Assembly: GCA_028583605.1 (NCBI GenBank)
Contig: CM053331.1
Coordinates: 11,206,857 to 11,270,856 of the forward strand
Length of the DNA stretch: 64,000 bases
Direction: 5' to 3'
Origin: Dastarcus helophoroides
Taxonomy: Eukaryota > Arthropoda > Insecta > Coleoptera > Bothrideridae
Shown here piece after piece: positions 9,953 to 21,900 of this stretch. The stretch's first letter is position 1. Every line of letters starts with the position of its first letter. Made by a program: the position numbers and the translations under genes. The notes beneath the pieces are model-generated. The model was not told the origin of the DNA. It did no database searches and saw nothing but the letters and a program-made list of their open reading frames with translations.

Positions 9953-12900
9953 GTAAGTATTATAAGTTGATGCATTGCAAATAAGGTGGAACTATTTTAA
10001 TTTAATTCTCCATATACTTTCAGATCCTCCGGTTATTACCGTATCCCCATTGAATTTAACTGTAAATGAGTCTGCGAATCCACTGCTTTTGTGCAATTAC
10101 TTTGCCAATCCCCAGGAACTGCGAGATATTGTTTGGTAAGTGTGATAAATTATGCTTAGTGTTCTTAAAACTTTCTTTTACTATTATTTGCATAACCAAC
10201 AAAACTTAGTAACAATTATTGGAGCTTTTTACGATTCCCGAGAAATTGATTGTTGCTCAATAAGGTGTTTTTTTTTTGTAAGCACAATGCTTGCTTAAAA
10301 ATGTTTTCGACGATCAGACTCTACACAAATTTTTCTTGAATAATTCTTAATTATCCATGCTTAGGCAAAGACACTGGAACTTGAAAGCGTTTCAGTTCTT
10401 TGGTGATTATCGGTACCTCACTTCTATTAAGATAAAATTAAATGACAAATACCCAAAAATTTTAATGTAATTTCAATACCTATATTAGTCAACTAGCGAC
10501 TGCCCTGGCCTCGCCGGGCTGAACAATATCTAGGCCACAATCTGTTATGATTCACTTGTCTGGTTTCTGGATTCGTTGTGGGTTGCCTAAAGTTTAGGCG
10601 AGCACTTAGGCCACCCTTTCTAGGCCCATTGTGCTATCCCCATGATTTAGGTGTCCTTGGCCATTCATTCAGTCACCCAGCCTTGTTGAGAAACTGCAGA
10701 ACGTCCCTTGGATGCGCCTCTCTCAAACTGGCCACACTAGGCCTGAAGTCCCCCAGCGTTGATCTTCTGATTGATGATGCTAGTGCCGGGCAGTGACACA
10801 TTACGTGCTTGATACTCTCATCTTCCTCTAATCACCCTCTACAAGTCGGGTCGTTTATAATTCCCATTCTGTGGAGGTGTTTGTTTAATCGACAGTGACC
10901 TGTCCAAATCCGTACAAGTTTCCTGAGATTATTCCTTGAAAGTTGTAGGCATATTTTTGCCCTTTCCCTGCACGGCATTTTAATGAATGCGTGAGTTTGT
11001 CAGCATGTTGTTATTGATGGCCATATGGCTTTGTACGATAAATTTCTTCGTTAAGTAGGAATCTTACGGTTGATCTCGCCAAGGGAAGGGTTGGTTCTGG
11101 TCCAACGAAATGACTCTCCGAACCCTTCCACGCCAGTTTGTCAGCGCGTTCGTTTCCCTCTTTCCCAGATCCTTTGATCCATACTAGATCAATTGCATTC
11201 TCTTGTGATAGACGTTCTAACGCTAGGTGGCAGTTTCATATCAGCACTCAGTTTATTTTCACATTTCTCAAGGCCTTGAGGGCTGCCTGGCGGTCCGTCT
11301 TTATTTGGATTTTCCTATAATATTCAGTTGCGTCATTTGTTCGGCTCTATACAAAATTTCCAATTTCTCCGCTTGGAAGATTGTTGAGTATTTATCTATC
11401 TTAATACTTACATTTAGGTTCAGGTCGTCCTAGAAGATTCCTGTTCCAGTGCCCGTATTTGTTTTCGATCCATCCATCTATATACTTACGTCTGGTATCG
11501 TTGCTTGTAGTTCGTCCATTTTTATACGGTAAGGTTTTGTGAAGTTATATTTCACTGGTAGATGGTCCATCGGCGCACCCAGAATAGGTACCTTTTGGAG
11601 CGCCCCCTCTATTATGCGCCGTTTTTTCTTCATTCCAACTTGTTCTTTAAGAATTGTCATTATTTTCTTCAAAGTTTACTTCTGAAAAATCGACTCTTCT
11701 GGAATATACTTATTTCAATTTGACTTTATGGAGGTTCAGATTTGTATGTCAAAAATTGACATTTTGCTAAAAATATAATTGATTTTTTAATATAGGATTG
11801 AAAATTAAAAAAAACAATAATTTAAAAATTAAAAAAAAAACATTTTAAAGGTTTTCCACTTTTTCTGAAAATTCATCCTTTTTTTCGAAATTTCGACCTA
11901 TGCCCAAAATTCCACTTTTTTAAATAAATGATCTATTTCAACTTTTGCGACTTTGCAAGAAATTTTTTTCCTTTTCTCGAAATTTCGACTTTATTTGCAA
12001 AATTCAATTTTCTCAAATATCGACTTTTTTTGAAAATTCTAATTTTTATTTTATTTCAAATTTCTGTAAATTTTATTTGTTTTCCATCATTCGAAGTTTT
12101 AGGTTTTTTGCAATATTTGCCTTTTTTCTCGAAATATATCTTCTTGTCACAAATTTGACTTAAATTTTAAAACTTCATTTCTTTACATTTAACTTTAACT
12201 GGGTTATTTACAGCTAACATTATTCGAAATTTCTATTTTTTTTTATTTTGTTTTTTTGCGAAGCTTCTCAAAATTTGCATTTTTAATTTTATTTTTGTCT
12301 TCCGCAATTTGAGCTCATTTTCTTTAAAGCTCCATTTCTTTACTGATAATTCAATTATTTTCTTAGGTGAATACTATTCTCGGAGTTTAATCTTCTTGCA
12401 TAAAATTTTCACTTTAGGAAATTTGAACTATCTTCAGGTTTGATAATTTTCTCTATTTTCCAAATTCATTCAACTAACACAATTTTCCTCACAATTGAAT
12501 CTTTTCAAAATTGTTAACTCTTTATATTCGTTTTGTTCTTTAATTTATTTTCAAGAGTCGTTTTTTTTTTGTCAAAATCGGAAACTCTAGCTTTTTCTCG
12601 AATTTTTTCCCGAAATTATGGCTTTTTTTCCAAATTTCTCAAAATTTTTGGCGCAAGATTTTTTTCAGGTTTTATTTTATTCTTAAACATTTACTATTTT
12701 TCTTTAAATTTGACTTTATCTGAAAAATGCGACAATTTTCTCAATTTTTTTTAATTTTGTGTTTTTTGAATTTGCCCTTTTCTCAAAATTTTAATCGTTT
12801 GCAAATTCAATAATCTAAATATTTCAAATTTATTATCAAAATTTGTCTTTTCTTTCGAAATTGTACAATTTTTTCAGACACTTTGATTTTTGTTTACATT

Positions 12901-15900
12901 TTAAGTTCCTTTTTTAATTGTCCTTTTCTCAAAATTTTAATTTATTGTCCAAATTTTCCATTTTCTATCAAAAATTAGCTTCCTCTAGGAAATATCGAAG
13001 ATTCTCCTGCAATTTAGACTTCTTTTACAAAATTCGATTCTTTTAAAGGTTTTGATTTTTGTTTTGTCGAAATTAGTTAACTTTTTTCCGAATTTTATTT
13101 TATTCTGAAAATTAACTTATCCCAAAATCTAGCTTTCTGTAATAAACCTACTTTTTCCAAAGTTTCTCGATATTTTTAAATTTTCGAGTTAATTTTTAAG
13201 ACTCGGCCTTCTTTCAAAATTTTTTAAATCTCAAAATATTCCCTCCACAGAAAATTCTAAATTGTGAGTTCTATTTTCTCAAAATTTGACTTTCCAGAAA
13301 GATGTACCTTTTTTTTTAATATTCTCTGTATCTTTTTTACGAAGTTATTTTCGTTCTTGTTTTATTGGCTTTTTCTTCGCCAGTTACTCCTTCCACAATT
13401 CTGGATTTTCAGTTACCTTCTATTAAGGGTTGACAATATCTTATAGATGGCCCCAAGCAGCTATTGCGTTGAATCTTCGTTTACCAATCACTATTTGTGA
13501 TTCAACACTGAAAAACATTTCATTTCTTTTTTGAAATTTCGATTTTTTTTTAATTTTGTCCTTTTTCTAGATCTCTTCATTTTTGACCCAGATTTGGCTT
13601 TTTCTAGAAATTTTCAATATTCGACATTTTGTTTTCGAAAATTTTACTTCTTCCCCAAAATTTCTGAAAATGTCGACAATTTTTAGAAAACGAAAACATC
13701 TTGATAAAAATATTATTTTCAGAAAGCTAGGAAAAATATTTTTTTTAAACTTTCGACTATTTTCGTCGTCAGTTTGGCATTTTATAAAAGATCTCAATTT
13801 TTAGAAACATCGGCTTTTTTGTTAAAATTTAAACTTTCGTTCAATATTGATTAGCTTGACTTTATATATATTTTTTTCTATTTCGAAGTTTTGCTTTCAA
13901 TCTGTCTGTTGAGTAATTTTTTAAATCAATTTTTCGTAGTTCCCCTTTCGATCTTGTTTAAAATCTTTTATGTTCAGCCTTTTCTCTAAACCTTTATTTG
14001 TGTCAACTTTCCTTTTTCTAGCAATATTGATTTTTGTCAAAATTTCAACTTTAAAAGCAACACATTCATCTTTTTCATTTTTAATGTAAAGTTGAAAACT
14101 CAAATTTTCTTTCAAATGATTTCTATTGATTTAAATTTTTGTATATATTTTTCTAAATATAATTTTTCAGACAGTACCTTTTCTAAAAATTTTGATTTTA
14201 ATCTCAAAATTTTAAGTGTTTTTAAAAATTATGACTATTTCGAAATTTCATCCTAAATATCTAAATGTTGACTTCCTTCTTAGACTAGAAAACCGTAAAT
14301 ATCAAAAATCTTGATTTGTTCTTTTCAATTTTTAAGGCATACTCAGAAACTGAAAATTTTCAACGTTAGTTGGAAAATTTTACGTATCTTTCAAAATATC
14401 CATGTATTGGAAATATTATTTTTACATAAATATTCTCGATATTTCGAATACAGTCAAACCTCAGACTAAGCCAAAACACAACGGATCTGAATCAATCCGG
14501 TTTAGACAGTTTTCTTACTTGCACAATAACATTTATACAAGAAGTTTTATAACTGAACTGCCAAAATGAAATGTAGTATATAAAATCGTATGTAAAAATA
14601 AAAAAAAGGCTGTTGAGTTACAAAACACCCTCTACGTAATGTATATGATGAAAACCAAACGGAACTTTTAAAATATTTTATCATAGACAGGAAGTCGTCT
14701 TGTGGGTGATCCGACTTAGACAGGTTTGAATGTATTTAGTTAAAATTCATTTTCTCGTTCTCCCAAAATATCGCATTGGGGGTCAAAATTTTGACTTTCT
14801 TGAGATTATGTGCTCTATTTTCAAAATTTCAATCGAAGTTTCAAAATTCCTATTTTCCTAAAATTTTGGGTGTAGAGTCAAAAATTAGTTTTTTTTTAAT
14901 TTCGATCTTAACTTAAAAATTTTTATTTTTCTAATAATTTGGAGTTTTACTTTTTAGATTTTCCCTCCAATTTTTTTAGCAATTTTAATTTCATTTGACC
15001 CTTTCCTTAATATTTTGAGTACTACACAGGTTTTTCTGAAAACGGTCGAAATGTCGACCTTTTTCTCGCACTTTTTTTACCTAAATGACAGTTTTTTTTA
15101 GAAACTTTAATTATTTTTCTAAAGTAACCTATCAGGGTTTCCTATTTCCCTTGAAATTTCAATGGTAAACTAAAAATTTGGTATTTCTAAGGATTTTGTT
15201 TTTTTCTTACAAAACCTAAAATTTGCACTCAAAACTTCGTATTTAAACTAAATTTTTTCTTTGGGTTTTTAAATATTTTTTAAATTCTGATTGGAAACTT
15301 GAATGGTCAATTTTTTTATACAAATTATATTGACTTTGCTAACACTTTGTAGTCTTTTTTTCCTTAATATTACCAGTTTATGCTTTCAGTTTTAATTTTT
15401 TCGTTTTAGAAAAGCTTGATTTTAATTTTTAGAACTAAGCTTTTTTAATAAATTCTAAAAATGCTAACTTTAGTTTTTAAATTGGGAATTTTGTCTCGAG
15501 TGTTTCGAACTTGAACTCTAAACTTTAATTTTTTAGGGAAATTTTAATATTGATCTACAAATGTAGTTTTATATGAAAGTTGGATTTTTCTTCTTTTTAG
15601 ATAGACTCTTATGGGTCAAAAACAAAAAAAAATCAGTTTCATTTAACATTTTTTCGACCCAGTTTCGAAAAATTTAAATTTTGAGACACCCTTTGAACCC
15701 CGACTGCGTAACATATAAATTTCTAAAACGTCACCTCGATAGCTAAAAAAAATGATCAGTTTACATAGAAAAAATAAAATAAAATGTAGAGAATCTAAAT
15801 TAATCATGAAAAAAATGTGTAAAGTAAAATATAAATAACAAATTAGGTCAAAAAAATGTTAAATGAAAATAACTGTAGAAAATTCGAATATTTTCTTAAA

Positions 15901-18900
15901 AATAATATTTTTTTATTTCTTGCTTTAAACTCAAAGTTATTGCTCTGTTTAATGAATGACACTTTACTTCAAAAATTTAAATTTAATCTCAAAATTGTAA
16001 TTGTTTCCTTTAAGTTTTAATGTAAACCAAAAAATTTTACAATTTTGTTTTTAAACATTTCTAGAAATATTCGTCATATTGATTTCTTTCCATAGTTTTG
16101 GTTTTTTTTGCAACTTTCACTACTGTTCTAAAATTCACATATTTTTACCAAATTTTCAGTTTAATTCAAAATTTAAATATTTTACAGAGTTTTGGTCTTT
16201 TTAATATTTTGAATTTAATTTCGTGCATAGAATCGAGGACTCAAATTTTCTTTAAACGTTAAATTTTCAACAACAAAATTTGTAGTTTTTTTGAGATTTC
16301 TAATTTCGCTGCCAAAATTCCACATCTTGAAATGTTTACTTTTTTTTGAAATACCAAGCACTTTTCTTCAACATTCTCTGAGGTTTTAGTTCATTACAGT
16401 CGAAATTCTAATCAAGAAATTTAGAAGAGAGAAACTTTGTATTTGTATTAAGAAATAGAGATATAAAAAACTATATTAAAATAAAAATAAGCAGTGCTAC
16501 TTAATTGAACTGTTTTCTTAACTTTCTATTTGATACTTTCAGCTTAAAAATAAATCTTTTAATTTTCCCGACTTTATTTTTAATTTTAATTTTATTGCGA
16601 AACAAATTCTTTAGAAATGTTGAGATTTAAAATCAAAATTTTATAGAAAAAATTAACAACATGAAAATGAAAATACATAAGTATGTGACAAACCTATTAA
16701 ATGTCAATATTTGAAGCCACGAAAATGATTTAAAATTTTGAATCAAAAGTCAAATTGTTTACTTATATCGAAGGCCTATGTTTTGTTCTCAACAAAGATT
16801 AAACGTCAGATAGATGTTCAATCTCTCAATTGGTCTTCTGTGAAAATTGGTGAACATGGATGATTCCCAAAAAAGATACTGAATTTATTCAATTTGGTTG
16901 TTCTAATTTTATAGAAAAAATTAACATGAAAATGAAATAAGTAAATGTCAATATTTGAATCCACGAAAATGATTTAAAATTTTGAATCAAAAGTCAAATT
17001 GTTACTTTTATCAAAGGTACATGTTTTGTTCTCAACAACGATTAAACGAGATTTAACTTTCAATCTCTCAATTGGTCTTCTGTGAAAATTGGTGAACATG
17101 GATGATTCCCAAAAAAGATACTGAATTTATTCAATTTGGTTGTTCCACACTGTATATATTTTACCAGATTATGTACAATGTAACTAATGTCACAAAGATT
17201 ACAAGTACCGAGGTAACTATCTTTTATTGTGGGTACCCTTGGCGTATCATGCCTTAAAATATTGTTATGGGCTTATCGGTTCGAAATGATTATTAAACTT
17301 TGGCTGAACAATACCCTCTTTATTTTTAAACTAAACTCGGAACAATGCAACTAAATAATTAACTCACTCATTGACTTTTAACTACTAGCTCACCAACTCG
17401 AGGGAAAGGCGACCGCCTTATATAGTTTTGGCTCCCAGGTTCTAAAAAAATCCCACAGATAAAGCTTATCGTTTGCCGAAATTTCTGGAACGGTTGTCTG
17501 CCGTTTGCTTCGTTATCGCGGCCGCTTTCCCCTTATCAGATCTTTCTAAAAAAATTTCTTACGTACTAAATTCTATAATTTACATTTTGCTACAATATGT
17601 TAAAAACACGTTTGAGTATCGTCTTACGACTACATATGGCATTAGTCACATCGTACCTAATCTGATTTTAATACTCAGCAATAATTGCTTCAATCAGCAT
17701 ATATCAAAAATGTTCCTCTTAACATATAGAGGAAAGTAGGTTACAAGTTTCTCAATGGAATTTACGTTTCTTTGGTACTTGTGTGACTGGCTCATGACTA
17801 TAAGTTGGAAATATTTAGAGCGACCATACCACACTAATGAGACCGGTAAGGGCTGAAATTATTGGATGATTGTTGGTAGTAAATATTTTCAACTTTAACC
17901 CGTTCGACTGTTTCACTATTATTTAAATGACTGATATGTTACTTTATTCTTTTACTAAAGGTCGAAGGATGACAAAAACTTAACTCTGATCGAAGACAAG
18001 CACATCGGAGGTACCATAGAAAATCCGTCCTTATCAATCACTAGCGTCTCGAGAGAAGATATGGGAGAATATGCCTGCTTCCTGAAAAATAGTGTCGGTT
18101 CCCAAAGATCCGAAGACACAGTTTTCCTCAACGTCCAATGTAACCTCTAAAGTACCCATGAACCATCAAAGGTTCTAACATTGCTTAATTTTAGTTGTTC
18201 CGAGCGTCGAAGTCATCATGGATAACACATCTCCAATTAAGGCCGAAGATAAGGCAAATGTCACGTTGGCGTGCAATGTCACAGAAGGCAACCCTTCGAA
18301 TCTAATCAAAGTCAGATGGTACTTCAATGACGACTTAATGAAAGAACTACCTGAATGCAACTACACTTCCTACGACGAAGATGGTAACGGCGAAGGTTCC
18401 GGTGGCGCCCTCTGCGCGGTAGATCCCAGCTTTTTGAGCTTGGAAAGGATAACTAGAAGCTTCGCGGGGAACTACTCATGTCAAGGGCAGAACTTAGCCG
18501 GTTGGGGTCCCAAATCTCCGCCTCAGGAGCTTGTAGTTTATTGTAAGTGTTGTAATTCGAGTAATGATAGTTTTTAATGCTTTCTGGATTCAGATGCTCC
18601 GTCACCGGCTAAGCTTCGTTATAGCCCATCGACCGTTATAAAAAACGGAGCCGTCACGCTCGAGTGTTTAGTTGATGACCCCGGAATGCCAGAGAATCTA
18701 ACATATTTGTGGTATAGGGGAGGGCATCCGATTCCAGAGGTAAAAACCTACAACTGGACGATTGCTCCTGTAACTATCGAAACCAGGAGTAATTTCACGT
18801 GCATTGCTGAAAACGAAGGTGGACAAAGTGAACCTGGTATGAAGTTTGTCGAAGTGCTAGGTAAATTGATAAAAATAATTTTGTTTTTTCTGTTAATGTA

Positions 18901-21900
18901 CTGAATTTCAGCGCCACCCTCTTTCATTAGAAATTTACAACCTTACCAGGGCATAATTTATACCGCTCAAAATATCTCGCTAACATGTAGGGTCGAATGT
19001 TCACCTTTGTGCGCCATCGTGTGGTCTAAGGATAGTCGTAAGTTAGATACTAACAATGACCCTCTGTACTATGTGGAAACAACTGTGCATCCAGCGAATA
19101 CGTACAAAAACGATTTTGAATCGATCGAATCCACCCTGGTAATATACTTTAAGTTCATGAGGTATTTATGTTACAGTTAACTTTGTCTTTTATCTTCAGG
19201 TTTGGAATTTAACTGCTTGGCCTGGAAAACAATTAAATAGAAGTGCTCCGAATTCACATTACACTTGCGAAAGTCTAGCTAATGGTGTTGGACCTGGAGT
19301 TAACTCTTCCATTGAAATAGCTATAGATTGTAAGTAACATTCAAACAGACCAATGTTAATATCAATTTTATTCATGAGTAAAAAAAAAATTAAAGCGCAG
19401 ATAACTGGAAAAAAATCTTTTTAAAATAACTAGCTTTATTTATCATTTAATTTTAAGTTACCATGTTTTTCAAATATTTAACAATTTACAATATCAGAGC
19501 AAATGAACTTATCAGTACTTTAGAGCAAAATTAGAAAGATGAACATCTTCCAATAAAGTAGATAAAGGTAAAAAATTCTATAGAATTTTACATAACATTA
19601 TTACATTTAAAACGGTTTCTTTGCCCTGAATAGAAATTTAAAAAAATAATGCAGTAAATATCGGTAGTTTTAATATGTTGTATTTTCAGTTGCACCAGAA
19701 GATGTCCAAGTGACCCCGTCAGAAATTAAGGTAATAGAAGGTCATGTTCCCGATCCGGCAAAATGTACAGGTAAAGGTAGACCTGCCCTCAGCTTCGCGT
19801 GGCGAAGAAACCAATCGAATGAAGTCCTCTCAAAGACGGACACTCTTCAATTGGGACCAATGCTACGGCAGAATGGTGGAGGATACATTTGCGAAGCTAG
19901 CAATAAACATGGCAGCTCATCCACCATGGTGAATTTCACAGTCGAATGTAAGTAATACAGCCAAGATGTACGATATAACCAACATAGCTACAAAGGTCAC
20001 TAGTAGAAAGGTGATTTTCTTTCTTGTATCAAGGGTTGCATCCTACCAAGAGCTAGTAATTAAAGCTCCTCGGCGTGACATGCGTTTGGGAAAAAATAGA
20101 TAAAACCAAATGCAGTTTTATTGGCTTTTTTTTCGTCAGTCACTCCTTTCACAATCCTAAATTTCAGTACCTTATATTAAGGAATGGTAATTTGTTATAA
20201 ATTGCCGCAAGCAGCGATTGCGTTGGATCTTGGTTTGTCAATCGCTGTTTGTGACTCAACACTGAAAAACACTTAATACTATATTAAAATTTAGACGTAA
20301 AAAATAAAAAAAATCAAAAAAATTTAAATAATCTTGTTGTTATTTATTACGTCGTTTAAATTTTAATATAGTTTTAAGTGTTTTCCAGTGTTGAGTCACA
20401 AACAGCGATTGACAAACCAAGATCCAACGCAATCGCTGTTTGCGGCAATTTATAACAGATTGCCATTTATTAATAGAAGGTACTGAAATTTAGGACTGTG
20501 AAGGGAGTGACTGGCGAAGAAAAAGCCAATAAAACTGCATCTAAATAAACTTATTGCAAAATCGTTTTAATAATTATTGTTTTATTTGCAGATTCACCAA
20601 CTTGCACCATATCAGTGTCGGAGGTTCAAGGCAAATCGGCTTTGCTGTGTACAGCGACGGCTGAACCTCAAGATGTAAATTTTTCCTGGACTGTCCGCGA
20701 AGTGAACGATTCTTCTGCGGAATTTCCAACCATCGTTCATCAAGGGTTGAATAGTTATTTGGTTTTGGATACCAGTATAACGAGCTTTCGAACGTACGTT
20801 TGCATGGCCAACAATACCATCGGAAGCGGGGTCTGTAAAAGAGGAGTGGCAGGTAAAACGCACTGTTATTAGCATTCTCAGGTGAAACACTACAGTCATG
20901 GTCAGCATGTCAAATGAATTGATTTTTTTAATTTCGACATTAAACTTTTAAAATGTCGACATTTTTCCAAAATTTCTATTTTAAATTTTCGCCTAATTTC
21001 GTGGAAAATTTTTACTCCTCAAAAAATGTAGACTTTTATCAAACTTTGAAAATTTCAACTCTAAAAATTTACAAAATTTTAATTTTTTAAAATTTTGTTT
21101 CATGAAAATGTCGACGATTTTGAATGGTTGGATTTTTATTAAAATTTTGACTCTTTTAAAATGTTTGACCTTTTTCAAAATTTCACTTTATCTAAAATAA
21201 TGGATGTGCAAAATTAAATTATTTTCCAAGTTTTGACTTTTCTGATAATTTTAACTTTCCTTCAAACACAGACATTTTAAAATGTTCGGTTTGTTTCAAA
21301 AATTTGGCTTTGGAAATTCTTACTTTTTAAATTTTACACTTTTTTGAAAACTTCAAATTGTTTAGATAATATGAAGTTTTTTGGAATTCTTTTCAAAATA
21401 TCGACTTCCTGTAAAATTTTAAAAACTTTTTACTTTCTTAAAAATTCCTAATCTAATTAACACCTTTTTGAAAATTAGGACTTGTCCAAAAATGGTTACC
21501 TGCAAATTTTCATTTTTTTCAAAATTCTCACTCTTCGAAACCGTTATACTTTTTTTTTAAATGTCTACTTTTTCAAACTCAACTTTTTTATAGTTTTTGA
21601 TATTTTCCAAAGTTTTATCACATTTCAAATTTCTGCTTTCTTTCGAAATTATTTTTTTTTAATTTCAACATTTTGAAAATTTCGGATTTGCTTTAAAAAA
21701 TTTTCGATTCTTTTAATTTTAGCTGTTTTTTAGAAGTAATTGCAAGCTGTCAAATTTTCTTTAAAAATTTCGACTTTCCTCTGAGTTAACTTATTTATAA
21801 TTCGATTATTTTAATCTTGATATGTTTAAAATGTCGATTTCTTTTAGAAGTTTTTTAAAATTTTCAGAATTTTTCATAATTTGGATGTGTTTTGAAGTTC

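Noticed and set aside
11928..12163. Phe/Leu-rich open frames in the T-rich tract
   Set aside because: They are composition artefacts of repeated TTT/TTC phrases. Several frames are open at once and none has protein-like composition.
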